This document shows positions 44,849 through 53,770 of a DNA stretch of 64,000 nucleotides, piece by piece. Every line of letters begins with the position of its first letter. Position 1 is the stretch's first letter. Made by a program: the position numbers and the translations under genes. Below the pieces are notes generated by a model. The model had not been told where the DNA came from. It did no database searches and was given only the letters and a program-made list of their open reading frames with translations. The stretch is from an uncultured SAR92 cluster bacterium (GTDB lineage Bacteria; Pseudomonadota; Gammaproteobacteria; Pseudomonadales; Porticoccaceae), in contig CABZOI010000010.1 of NCBI GenBank assembly GCA_902527245.1, positions 1-64,000 of the forward strand. The letters run 5' to 3'.

Positions 44849-45454
44849 ATGAGCACTGATGTTGTTAACGAAAGCAGACGAAAATTTTTGTTAGCTTCCA
44901 CGTCTGTTTTGGGCGGGGTGGGTGTTATCGGTGCGGCCGTCCCATTTGTTGCATCCTGGAAACCAAGTGCGAAAGCAAAGGCTGCAGGTGCACCTGTGAG
45001 AGTTGACATATCAAAATTAGATTATGGTGCGCAAATTGTTGTGGAGTGGAGAGGCAAACCTGTTTACGTTGTTAAGCGTTCGTCAGAGGCGATTAGTAAC
45101 CTGGAAACTTATGGTTCAAATATCCTAAGGGATAAGGATTCCGAGCTCGCCTCGCAGCCTGATTATGTATCAGGAAACTCAAGAACCTTGCCTGGAAAAG
45201 AAGAGATTTTAGTGATAGTGGGATTGTGCACTCACTTGGGATGCGCTCCTATGTACCGACCGGACGTTGGGGCAAAAGACCTTGGCGGTGAAGAATGGTT
45301 AGGAGGTTTCTTCTGCCCATGTCATGGATCAAAGTTTGATCTATCGGGAAGAGTATATGCGGGTGTTCCCGCACCATCAAACTTGGAGGTTCCGCCCCAT
45401 AGCTACGAATCTCAGAATATTATTGTAATTGGAGTAGATACGGAGAATGCTTAA
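44849..45454 (+). CDS. petA: Ubiquinol-cytochrome c reductase Rieske iron-sulfur subunit
   Basis: 201 residues. Tat signal and anchor: SRRKFLLASTSVLGGVG (residues 9-25) then a hydrophobic stretch. The Rieske [2Fe-2S] ligands are in CTHLGCAPM (about 130) and CPCHGSKFD (about 152). It passes electrons from ubiquinol to cytochrome c1 on the periplasmic side. The fused cytochrome b/c1 gene follows 3 bases later. Confidence 0.97.
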   Translation: MSTDVVNESRRKFLLASTSVLGGVGVIGAAVPFVASWKPSAKAKAAGAPVRVDISKLDYGAQIVVEWRGKPVYVVKRSSEAISNLETYGSNILRDKDSELASQPDYVSGNSRTLPGKEEILVIVGLCTHLGCAPMYRPDVGAKDLGGEEWLGGFFCPCHGSKFDLSGRVYAGVPAPSNLEVPPHSYESQNIIVIGVDTENA

Positions 45455-45457
45455 ATC

Positions 45458-47494
45458 ATGAATCAATCTAAAGGTTTCGCTGCATGGCTTGATTCCAGAA
45501 TGCCAACGTTAAAGGTGCTTTGGAACGATCATATGGCTGAATACTTCGCGCCAAAGAATTTCAATTTCTGGTATTATTTCGGCGTTCTATCACTTGTAGT
45601 CTTGGTCATCCAACTTGTTACTGGTGTTTGGCTGCTTATGAGCTACGAAGCGTCGGCTGAAAGAGCTTTTGCGTCGGTTGAATACATTATGAGAGACGTA
45701 GAGCTGGGTTGGATCATCAGGTATGCTCATTCCACTGGTGCTTCAATGTTTTTCGTTGTCGTGTACCTACACATGTTTAGGGGTTTAATATACGGCTCGT
45801 ATAAGGCTCCCCGTGAGCTAGTCTGGGTTTTCGGCATGACAATCTATCTTGCATTAATGGCGGAAGCATTTTTGGGATATGTCTTGCCCTGGGGACAAAT
45901 GTCTTACTGGGGCGCTCAAGTTATTATATCTTTGTTTGGAGCAATTCCCGTTGTGGGCGACGACCTTGTTCAGTGGATACGAGGTGATTATCTTTTATCA
46001 GGAATTACCCTTAATCGGTTCATGTCGTTACATGTTGTAGCGTTACCAATAGTGCTAATTGCCCTAGTGGCGATGCATATTATTGCGCTTCATGATGTCG
46101 GATCAAATAACCCAGACGGAGTAAGTATAAAAAATCACTACGATGAGAACGGAAAACCCAAAGATGGCTTACCATTCTTTCCTTATTTTGTTATACATGA
46201 TCTACCACCCATTGTGATATTCTTGTTTGTCTTTTGCACCATTCTGTTCTTTATGCCGGAAATGGGTGGTTACTTTTTAGAGCATGCCAATTTTGAAATA
46301 GCTAACAGTTTGAAGACTCCAGAACATATTGCTCCTGTGTGGTATTTCACGCCTTTCTATTCTATGTTGAGAGCAGTCCCCGATAAATTAGGGGGTTTAA
46401 TTGTAATGGCGGCAGCTGTTGCGATCTTATTTATTCTTCCATGGCTTGATAGAAGTCCAGTGCGCTCGATGAGATATAAAGGACGCATCAGCAGAATAGC
46501 AATTTTGATCTTTCCCGCAGCTTTTTTGATACTTGGGTACTTGGGTATGAAGGCGCCTACTCCAGCGAGAACGATATTGGCTCAAGTATGTACTTTTCTA
46601 TATTTTGCGTTTTTTATCGGAATGTTTTTTTGGACTAAATATGAAAAGACAACTCCAGAGCCGAATAGGATAACCATGGATGGCGGACTTGGTTTTTGGC
46701 GTACAACCGGGGCTGTATCAATAATAGCCCTTATGGTTTTTCTACCCATTAAAGTCGTAGGTGCAGAAAGTAAGTTCTCTTGCGGAACGATGGAATGTGA
46801 CCCCTTTGAAGCAAATTTAAAAGATCATGCATCCCTACAAAACGGTGCAAAATTGGCGGTTAACTATTGCATGGGTTGCCACTCCTTTAAATATTCGCGT
46901 TGGGAGAGAGTTGCGGATGACATTGGAGTGCCCCATCAAATGATGATGGATAACATGGTGTTTGCGGATCAAAAGATTGGAGATCTTATGGAAATCTCGA
47001 TGCCTGCAAACGCATCAAAAGATTGGTTTGGAGCAGTTCCGCCGGATCTAACTTTGGTTGCACGATCCAGATCTCCTGAGTGGGTTTACACCTACTTGAG
47101 AACCTTCTATGCAGATGAAAATCGACCGCTTGGTGTAAATAATAAAGTGTATCAGGATGTTGGAATGCCCCATGCGTTACTTGATTTGCAGGGACTCGCG
47201 GAGTGTCGGCCAGGCCCCGTTAAAACCGGATATGGAGGGATAAAAAGAGATCTGTTGACCGGTCAAGATATTTTGGATGATCCTTGTGGCCGGTTAGAAA
47301 TTATTGAATCTGGCTCTTTACCAGCGGAAGAATTTGACGAGGCAGTTTATGACCTGGTAAATTTTCTAACATATGTCGCTGAGCCAATGGCTGAAGAAAG
47401 AAAGCAGATTGGTAAATATGTTCTTTTATTCCTAGCTCTTCTACTAGTTCCCACTACTCTATTAAATAGGGAGTATTGGAAAGGCATTCACTAA
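45458..47494 (+). CDS. petBC: Fused cytochrome b / cytochrome c1 of the bc1 complex
   Basis: 678 residues in one uninterrupted frame. Residues 1-405 are cytochrome b: four heme His (RYAHSTGAS, VVYLHMFRG; SLHVVALP, VAMHIIALHD), PEHIAPVWYF-type Qo loop. Residues 412-436 look like an internal signal peptide (basic R415, hydrophobic core, VVGA before ES). Residues 437-678 are c1, with CMGCH at 471-475, a Met ligand in DVGMP, a Cys pair (AECRPG, DPCGR) and a C-terminal anchor. Bradyrhizobium fbcH is built the same way and is cut after synthesis. Pseudomonas and most gammaproteobacteria have two genes. Confidence 0.95.
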   Translation: MNQSKGFAAWLDSRMPTLKVLWNDHMAEYFAPKNFNFWYYFGVLSLVVLVIQLVTGVWLLMSYEASAERAFASVEYIMRDVELGWIIRYAHSTGASMFFVVVYLHMFRGLIYGSYKAPRELVWVFGMTIYLALMAEAFLGYVLPWGQMSYWGAQVIISLFGAIPVVGDDLVQWIRGDYLLSGITLNRFMSLHVVALPIVLIALVAMHIIALHDVGSNNPDGVSIKNHYDENGKPKDGLPFFPYFVIHDLPPIVIFLFVFCTILFFMPEMGGYFLEHANFEIANSLKTPEHIAPVWYFTPFYSMLRAVPDKLGGLIVMAAAVAILFILPWLDRSPVRSMRYKGRISRIAILIFPAAFLILGYLGMKAPTPARTILAQVCTFLYFAFFIGMFFWTKYEKTTPEPNRITMDGGLGFWRTTGAVSIIALMVFLPIKVVGAESKFSCGTMECDPFEANLKDHASLQNGAKLAVNYCMGCHSFKYSRWERVADDIGVPHQMMMDNMVFADQKIGDLMEISMPANASKDWFGAVPPDLTLVARSRSPEWVYTYLRTFYADENRPLGVNNKVYQDVGMPHALLDLQGLAECRPGPVKTGYGGIKRDLLTGQDILDDPCGRLEIIESGSLPAEEFDEAVYDLVNFLTYVAEPMAEERKQIGKYVLLFLALLLVPTTLLNREYWKGIH

Positions 47495-47537
47495 GAACTT
47501 AAATTTCACTTTAATAAATATAAAAAGAGAGGTAAAT

Positions 47538-48146
47538 GTGAGAAGATCTTCGATGACTTTGTTCTCTGACCCGAATTGTCAGTTCAGTCACAGGGTTAGA
47601 ATAGTTCTTGCCGAAAAAGGTGTCACAGTTGAGATAGAAAATACTGAGACCGACTGTGTTACTGACGAGATTCTTGAAGCGAATCCGTATGGTACTCTCC
47701 CAACACTTGTGGATAGAGATTTAGCTCTATATAAGTCCACAGTTATAATGGAGTATCTTGATGAGCGGTTCCCACATCCGCCCTTACTACCTGTGTATCC
47801 GGTTTCTAGAGCAGAGAGTCGACTTTGGATTTACAGAATAGAGAGAGATTGGTGCTCGCTAATACCAAAAATTGAAGTTCAAGACTCGGATGAAGCCCGT
47901 ACCGAGCTGAGAGACTCAATAGTCTCGATCGCAAGTATCTTTGATGAAATGCCATATTTTATGAGTGAAGAATTTACCCTAGTTGATTGTTGTCTTGCTC
48001 CTTTATTGTGGCGATTACCCAGCTATAGCATTTCTTTACCAAAGGATAGGCAAACAAAACCCTTATTGAGTTACATGGATAGAGTTTTTGAAAGAGACGC
48101 GTTTCAGTGTAGCTTGTCAGATCTTGAGCGTGAGATCAGAGCATAA
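47538..48146 (+). CDS. sspA: Stringent starvation protein A
   Basis: 202 residues, GST fold: N-terminal thioredoxin-like domain (SDPNCQFSHRVRIVLAEKGV, about 10-29; NPYGTLPTLVDRDL about 50) and helical C-terminal domain. SspA binds RNA polymerase and alters transcription in stationary phase. GTG start with GAGAGG upstream. Position after petABC is standard; sspB, its usual neighbour, is missing. Confidence 0.94.
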   Translation: MRRSSMTLFSDPNCQFSHRVRIVLAEKGVTVEIENTETDCVTDEILEANPYGTLPTLVDRDLALYKSTVIMEYLDERFPHPPLLPVYPVSRAESRLWIYRIERDWCSLIPKIEVQDSDEARTELRDSIVSIASIFDEMPYFMSEEFTLVDCCLAPLLWRLPSYSISLPKDRQTKPLLSYMDRVFERDAFQCSLSDLEREIRA

Positions 48147-48176
48147 AGTTAAAGGTAAGTTCTTCAGAAAATCATA

Positions 48177-49376
48177 ATGATAAACACGTTGGATTCCAAG
48201 ATGGATGTTGCAATAGTTTCAGCAAAGAGAACCCCCATTGGAAGTCTTCTCGGTAATCTCTCCGCTGTTAGTGCACCAGAATTAGGATCTACTGCTATTC
48301 GAGCAGCTTTAAATGAGAGTAATGTTGAGGCATCAGATATTGATGAAGTAGTAATAGGAAATGTTCTTGGAGCTGGATTAGGCCAGGCACCTGCTAGGCA
48401 GGCTGCTATTGGGGCACGGCTTCCCAGCTCAGTTCGTTGTAGTACCATAAATAAAGTTTGTGGATCTGGAATGAAAGCGATTGCAAATACTTGTAACTCA
48501 ATCCAGTTGGGTCAATCTCAGGTGGCCGTGGCCGGTGGAATGGAGAGCATGAGTTTGGCACCATTTTTAATAAATTCAATGAGAGCCGGCAATAAATTTG
48601 GCCATACCAACATAATAGATCATATGCAATTTGACGGATTACAAGATGCATATGACGGTGTTGCAATGGGTAGTTTTGCGGAGAATTGTGCGGAGAGATT
48701 TCAGTTTGGTCGGTCTGAGCAAGACGCATACGCCATTGAATCTTTAAAGAGAGCAAAGTACTCAGTTGAGAATATGCTTTTTAAGGATGAAATTTGTGAG
48801 GTCACTGTTAAAACAAAAAAATCGTTAAAGGTAATAGGTATAGATGAGCAACCTTTAAAAGTGGATATTAATAAAATTGGTGATTTAAAACCTGCGTTTA
48901 AAGAGAATGGAACTCTCACAGCCGCTAATTCAAGTTCAATTTCTGATGGAGCGGCGGCGCTATTACTTTGTGATTCGAGATTTGCCGCAAGTAAAAAAAT
49001 GGCGCCTCTGGCTTGGATAAGAGGAATATCAGAATTTTCACAAGAGTCGGAATGGTTTACATTATCTCCAATTGGAGCCATTCAAGATCTTATGTCCAAG
49101 CTTGATTGGGCCCTATCAGATGTTGGTTTATGGGAAATAAATGAAGCCTTTGCCGTAGTCCCAATGGCTGCAATGAGCGAACTTAATATTCATCATAGTA
49201 AGGTCAACGTTCGCGGTGGTGCTTGTGCACTTGGTCACCCTATAGGGGCGAGTGGAGCGAGAATAGTAGTTACCCTGGTTCACGCCATGATAAAGGAACG
49301 TTGCAGTAAAGGTATAGCCTCTATATGTATTGGAGGCGGGGAGGCCATGGCAATAGCAATAGAATTGAATGACTAG
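48177..49376 (+). CDS. Acetyl-CoA acetyltransferase (thiolase)
   Basis: 399 residues, or 391 if the ATG at 48201 is used. Catalytic Cys in NKVCGSGMKA (about 97), His in NEAFAVVP (about 325) and GHPIGASGAR, and the second Cys in CIGGGEAMA (about 385). Condenses or cleaves acetoacetyl-CoA; a role in fatty acid, ketone or isoprenoid-related metabolism is possible. The GGGEAMA form differs slightly from the common GGGEGxA. The 3' end overlaps dolP by 4 bases. Confidence 0.93.
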   Translation: MINTLDSKMDVAIVSAKRTPIGSLLGNLSAVSAPELGSTAIRAALNESNVEASDIDEVVIGNVLGAGLGQAPARQAAIGARLPSSVRCSTINKVCGSGMKAIANTCNSIQLGQSQVAVAGGMESMSLAPFLINSMRAGNKFGHTNIIDHMQFDGLQDAYDGVAMGSFAENCAERFQFGRSEQDAYAIESLKRAKYSVENMLFKDEICEVTVKTKKSLKVIGIDEQPLKVDINKIGDLKPAFKENGTLTAANSSSISDGAAALLLCDSRFAASKKMAPLAWIRGISEFSQESEWFTLSPIGAIQDLMSKLDWALSDVGLWEINEAFAVVPMAAMSELNIHHSKVNVRGGACALGHPIGASGARIVVTLVHAMIKERCSKGIASICIGGGEAMAIAIELND

Positions 49377-49939
49377 TCAACATACTCCAAACATCTGACA
49401 ACCTTTCGAACACCTCCGGTGTCAACAGCTATCTCTGTAGCCAGATCGGCTGAAGATTCGTCAACTGTACCAAGCAGGTAAACAACACTATCCTCAGTGA
49501 CTACTAACATATCGGAATAATCGACCTCAGTATTGAATGTTAGTTTAGTTTTAATTTTAGCGCTAATGATAGAATCGTTGGTACGTGAGACAATTGAAGT
49601 ATTTCCTCTAACTTGAAGCTCATTATAGACTTTTCTGACACCTCGATATTCTCTCGCAATATCGCCTGCTATGCTCCTCAAGGAATTATTTGGAACCTCT
49701 CCCGTTAAAAGAACTAAACCATTAAATACAGAAACATTAACATGAGCCTTATCCAGATCTGGATCTGCTTTTTTTATGTTTACGCCTATAAACGTCTTCA
49801 TCTTTGGATCGTCTATACCCGCGCCAATGGTTTTTCCTGTCTCTGCTGGCTGAATGGGTTCAGTGGTTAAGTCGTCAACTATTGTTGTGCAACCAAAGTT
49901 AAAACTAATTAAAATTACTAAAAATAAATTCAACCGCAT
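49373..49939 (-). CDS. dolP: BON-domain outer-membrane lipoprotein DolP
   Basis: 188 residues. Lipobox FNFGC (Cys17) and two BON domains (about 46-112 and 120-186), each with a VxVxxG.VxLxG pattern (VFNGLVLLTGEV, VTEDSVVYLLGTV). DolP supports outer-membrane integrity and BAM. Downstream of diaA with a 3-base gap, the E. coli lpoA-yraN-diaA-dolP order minus yraN. Confidence 0.94.
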   Translation of the reverse strand: MRLNLFLVILISFNFGCTTIVDDLTTEPIQPAETGKTIGAGIDDPKMKTFIGVNIKKADPDLDKAHVNVSVFNGLVLLTGEVPNNSLRSIAGDIAREYRGVRKVYNELQVRGNTSIVSRTNDSIISAKIKTKLTFNTEVDYSDMLVVTEDSVVYLLGTVDESSADLATEIAVDTGGVRKVVRCLEYVD

Positions 49940-49942
49940 TAT

Positions 49943-50500
49943 TTACACTCCAAAAATAATTTCTTCAATTAACGAACACATGCATCGACTAATCTCAATT
50001 TCTGCAAGAATAAGAGCTGACTTTGAAATGCCATCTAAGTTGATTGTAACCTTATTATAAAGTTCCAATTGGCTCAAATTTTTATTTTCAAAAGCCGTTA
50101 TACTAATAACTGATAATTCTGAGTCATTAGCTATTTTGAGCAAGTTTCTAATGTCATCACTCATATCTTTATTAAAAATAGTTACCAAAACGTCTGATTT
50201 TTTCGAGTGTGAGGACAATAACCTTGAGTGAGTATTAAAACTTGATATTTGATTTATATTTAGACATTTAAAAGGTGGTCTATCCATACTGCATCCAGTT
50301 GTTAAGCGTGTGCTTATAAAATTAGAGACGATGCTCGCTTCATTTTCTCCGTAAGTAAAAATAGTCCCATCTGATAAGAGACTGGAACTAATGATGTCTA
50401 CAGCACTAATAATTTCTTGAGTGAATTTTTCGCCAATATGCATTGTGATCTCAATACTCTCTTGGAAATATCTAAATATTTTGTCTTCCAGATTGATCAT
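49943..50500 (-). CDS. diaA: SIS-domain protein, DiaA-like
   Basis: 185 residues in one SIS fold: N-terminal helix, sugar-phosphate-binding loop near GENEASIVSNFISTRL (about 51), and LVTIFNKDMSDD. The usual GNGGSA of DiaA/GmhA is weak here (YGENEAS), so sugar isomerase activity is unlikely. DiaA helps DnaA assemble at the origin in E. coli. Call rests on position between lpoA and dolP more than on sequence. Confidence 0.8.
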   Translation of the reverse strand: MINLEDKIFRYFQESIEITMHIGEKFTQEIISAVDIISSSLLSDGTIFTYGENEASIVSNFISTRLTTGCSMDRPPFKCLNINQISSFNTHSRLLSSHSKKSDVLVTIFNKDMSDDIRNLLKIANDSELSVISITAFENKNLSQLELYNKVTINLDGISKSALILAEIEISRCMCSLIEEIIFGV

Positions 50501-50513
50501 TTTTATCAGGTTA

Positions 50514-52382
50514 TTAGTTGCTTTTCATGGCTTGAATCTTAATTTTTGAGCCATTTTTAAATTGATACCAATACGGATCTTTTGTGACTATATTATTTTT
50601 AAGTCTGAGCACTCCCGTAGCTCCAAGAAGGGGAATCTTTTGAGCAAAAGACAGTTCCCTCAGGTTTTGGGTTAATAAAAAGCTGTCAAAACCTCTCGTA
50701 TACAATTGACGATACTCAGGATGCAGAGTCTCATCAATATTAAGTTCTTGTTGAAGACTCCCTTCCAAGATCCAAGGCATACCGGCAAACTTAATATCAT
50801 CTAAATCTCTGTAGAGATTTTGATCCTCGATATTATCGTAAATTCTAGAGGAGGAGTACACAGGGATATCATTTGCGAAAAGATAATTAAGTGCGGGTTT
50901 TATTTGACGAGCTTTATCAGAATAGGCAAATAAGACTATCCCATCAATATCATTTCGCCGTCTGGAGGATAGATCAAGTTTACTATTCACAAATCGCTTA
51001 AGAAATAAACCTCTCTTTTCACTAGTATCTATATGGAGTGGTCGTTTGAGTAAGTCGGTAAAATCTCGAGTATCTTGATTAAAAATCACTTTGTCTAAGA
51101 TAATGCCTCCTCTTTCCACCCAACCAGATTGAAAAGCTTCCGACGCCTGTACTCCCCAAAGATGATCTGGAGCAATCACTATTACTGATTGAATCCCACG
51201 ATACCACATGTCACTAATAATATGACTGATTTCATCTCCTTGAGAGTTTGAGAAGAAAAATAAATTGTCTCTTTCTGGGTAATTTAATTGATCAAAATCA
51301 TTGAGAATTATTGTTGGTACTTCATAAGTCTCTAAAGATAGTAAATCTTTTGCTTCTGATTGGCGAAATCCACCAATAATTATCTGTGGGTTTAATTTCA
51401 TAGCGTCTTGATAGGAGTTCAAAATTCCATCCTCTGAGGAGTTGAAAATTTTGATGGTTTGGCGATTTTCCTCGTTCATTTTTAAGGAGTTAAAGTACCC
51501 ATTAAGGAAGCCCTCAATAAAGTTTTTACTCGGGCTTAAATATTCATCGTCGAGTGGTAATAATAGCGCTATTTGTCCTTTCTCAGTTTGTATATCGTGC
51601 ACATTATTCGGGATTACCGCAAACTGGGCAGCACTATGGTCCGGATATCTCTCTCGCCAATTTTGATATGCATCTGCTCTTGTTTGTGAATTTAATTGAG
51701 TATCTCTTATTCCTAATCCAAGATCACACCATGCTACTACAATCAAGTCAGCATTATTTTTGCATTTTTGGAGTTTTTTGTATGGTTGGCTTATTAGTTT
51801 CGCGAGTGTTTCATTATGCAATTTGCTTTTAATTTCTTTTGAAGAAATAAGGTTATGGAGTTTCACATCATATTGAATGCTTGTTTTTAACTCTCCAAGC
51901 GTAAGTGCAATAGCAGATTTTTCCTTATACAGATCGATCAAAGCTTCATCATTTAAATTTTTCTCAATCGATAAAATTCGGTTACTCTCTAACTTCTGAA
52001 ATGCGATATTTAACTCATCTTCTGAATTGGAAACTTTTGATTCTAGCAAACTATAATTTAGGAAAGAGACATCATTAAGTTCCTCAGGATTAATGCGTTT
52101 GAGAAAATTCTTACTTTGTAAACTGCTGCCACCTTGTGCAAACTTTAGTGCAGTCTCTAGAAGTTGTTGACTTGTTTTTATTTCTTGTTCACTTTCATTG
52201 GTCTCTTTTTCAATAGATTTTAGTAAGACATCATCTTGTGAAGCAGAAACATACACTTCGGAGGTGGTTGTGTTTATGGTATTCTGAACGGGAGTGCAAC
52301 TCATTATGAACATTGCGCATAAGGCAAACAAACAATACAAACTTTTAGAATATATTTTTTTGTAAATGGCAGATTTTGGCAT
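50514..52382 (-). CDS. lpoA: Penicillin-binding protein activator LpoA
   Basis: 622 residues. Basic n-region and lipobox FIMSC (Cys29). N-terminal TPR-like helices (about 60-240), then a periplasmic-binding-protein-like C-terminal domain (LLLPLDDEYLSPSKNFIEGFLNGYF, about 277). LpoA is an outer-membrane lipoprotein that reaches through the wall to stimulate PBP1A. The start at 52382 overlaps the divergent rsmI start by 17 bases, and no later start keeps the basic n-region. Confidence 0.94.
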   Translation of the reverse strand: MPKSAIYKKIYSKSLYCLFALCAMFIMSCTPVQNTINTTTSEVYVSASQDDVLLKSIEKETNESEQEIKTSQQLLETALKFAQGGSSLQSKNFLKRINPEELNDVSFLNYSLLESKVSNSEDELNIAFQKLESNRILSIEKNLNDEALIDLYKEKSAIALTLGELKTSIQYDVKLHNLISSKEIKSKLHNETLAKLISQPYKKLQKCKNNADLIVVAWCDLGLGIRDTQLNSQTRADAYQNWRERYPDHSAAQFAVIPNNVHDIQTEKGQIALLLPLDDEYLSPSKNFIEGFLNGYFNSLKMNEENRQTIKIFNSSEDGILNSYQDAMKLNPQIIIGGFRQSEAKDLLSLETYEVPTIILNDFDQLNYPERDNLFFFSNSQGDEISHIISDMWYRGIQSVIVIAPDHLWGVQASEAFQSGWVERGGIILDKVIFNQDTRDFTDLLKRPLHIDTSEKRGLFLKRFVNSKLDLSSRRRNDIDGIVLFAYSDKARQIKPALNYLFANDIPVYSSSRIYDNIEDQNLYRDLDDIKFAGMPWILEGSLQQELNIDETLHPEYRQLYTRGFDSFLLTQNLRELSFAQKIPLLGATGVLRLKNNIVTKDPYWYQFKNGSKIKIQAMKSN

Positions 52383-53229
52383 ACTTTATGTTGTCTCCAC
52401 ACCTATTGGTAACTTGGCTGATATGACGCCTCGAGCAGTAACCATACTAGACCAAGTAGATATTATTGCATGTGAAGACACTAGATCCAGTAAAACATTA
52501 CTCAATCGTTTTGATATTAAGACAAAATGCCTCTCTTATCATGAGCACTCTTATGAGCGAGCTACAGACGTTATCATGGAAAAAATTCAAAAAGGTGAAA
52601 ATATTGCCTTGATATCTGATGCAGGTACGCCTTTGATTTCAGATCCAGGCTTCAAACTTGTTAGGAAAGCACGTGCTTTGGGTGTAAGTATCATACCGAT
52701 TCCAGGTTCTTGTGCTGCAATTTCTGCATTGAGTGTTTCAGGATTAAATACCGATGCTTTTTTATTTAAAGGGTTCTTGCCACGAAAGAGGGAGGATAGA
52801 AAAAATACTCTGGAACAAATTCGAGGCTATCAACACACCATTATTTTCTATGAATCACCACACCGAGTTCTTGATAGTATCAAAGATATGAAGTTAATAC
52901 TTGGTAACAAGCGGAAAATCTTTATGGCGAGAGAGATGACTAAACTATTTGAAACATACTTTTCTGGGACGATAGGCGAATTAATAGAGTTTATAGAGAA
53001 AGATTCAATTAACACGAAGGGAGAAATTGTATTAATTGTTGAAAAAGGTGGTGAAGATGCTACAAAACTAAAAAAAGATCATAGAAGGATTCTAAAATTG
53101 CTTTTATCCGAGATGAGCAGCTCAAAAGCCGCATCAATAGCGGCGAAAATAACGGGTGAGAATAAAAAACTACTATACAAGGAGGCCATCATGCTTCTTG
53201 AAAATGATAAACACGCGGACTCACAGTAG
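52366..53229 (+). CDS. rsmI: 16S rRNA 2'-O-ribose C1402 methyltransferase
   Basis: 287 residues, SAM-dependent tetrapyrrole-methylase fold. YVVSTPIGNLADMTPRAV (8-25), ISDAGTPLISDPG (about 83-95), and PGSCAAISALSVSG. A TAA codon lies directly before the ATG at 52366, so no earlier start is possible. Its first 17 bases overlap lpoA head to head. The thioesterase gene follows after 9 bases. Confidence 0.96.
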   Translation: MADFGILYVVSTPIGNLADMTPRAVTILDQVDIIACEDTRSSKTLLNRFDIKTKCLSYHEHSYERATDVIMEKIQKGENIALISDAGTPLISDPGFKLVRKARALGVSIIPIPGSCAAISALSVSGLNTDAFLFKGFLPRKREDRKNTLEQIRGYQHTIIFYESPHRVLDSIKDMKLILGNKRKIFMAREMTKLFETYFSGTIGELIEFIEKDSINTKGEIVLIVEKGGEDATKLKKDHRRILKLLLSEMSSSKAASIAAKITGENKKLLYKEAIMLLENDKHADSQ

Positions 53230-53238
53230 GAGATAAAA

Positions 53239-53721
53239 ATGGATCTTGATATTGCTTTTCCTGAGTCTTCATCGTTTTCTAGAATTACCGCAGAGATGTG
53301 CGATTACAATGGACACATGAATGTACTCTTTTATTTCAAGCTATTCATAGAAAACCTAGAGACCTACTATGAAGATGATCTTGGTTTTTCAAAAGAATAT
53401 TTTAAACAAGGATTTTCCTCGTTTTCGTTGGAGGACAACATAAAGTACCTTAAAGAGTGCAAATTGGGAGAACTTGTTAGAACGAGATATCGACTAAATG
53501 CTTATAATAAAAAACTTATCCACCTTGTTGCAGTTATGATTAATGAAAAAAGAGAAATTTGCAGTATTTATGAAACTATAATTGCCCATGTGGACATGTC
53601 GGTAAGATCAACATCTGAAATGAGTGAAGAATTTATTAAAAACATTGATAGTATTTTCAGATTACACACGAAAAAGGAAATTGAACTGCCACTCAAGTTA
53701 AGTATAAAGGCATTGAAATGA
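53239..53721 (+). CDS. Hotdog-fold thioesterase-like protein
   Basis: 160 residues, one hotdog fold. The catalytic helix region CDYNGHMNVLFYFKLF (about 18-33) matches the D-x-NGHMN-x-x-Y motif of 4HBT acyl-CoA thioesterases. Substrate unknown; relatives act on short acyl- or betainyl-CoA. A clear AGGAGA precedes the ATG. It is 9 bases after rsmI and close to the next AGCS gene, so all three may share a transcript. Confidence 0.8.
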   Translation: MDLDIAFPESSSFSRITAEMCDYNGHMNVLFYFKLFIENLETYYEDDLGFSKEYFKQGFSSFSLEDNIKYLKECKLGELVRTRYRLNAYNKKLIHLVAVMINEKREICSIYETIIAHVDMSVRSTSEMSEEFIKNIDSIFRLHTKKEIELPLKLSIKALK

Positions 53722-53770
53722 AGTAACTGTGGTTTATTTTCGTAAACGTAACAACATTTGGGGAAATATT

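Noticed and set aside
46640-46800. Possible sequencing frameshift that would merge petB and petC
   Set aside because: The joint is in one clean frame with a proper signal-like segment, and c1 homology begins right after; a single indel would break one half. A lost stop codon by substitution cannot be fully excluded without reads.
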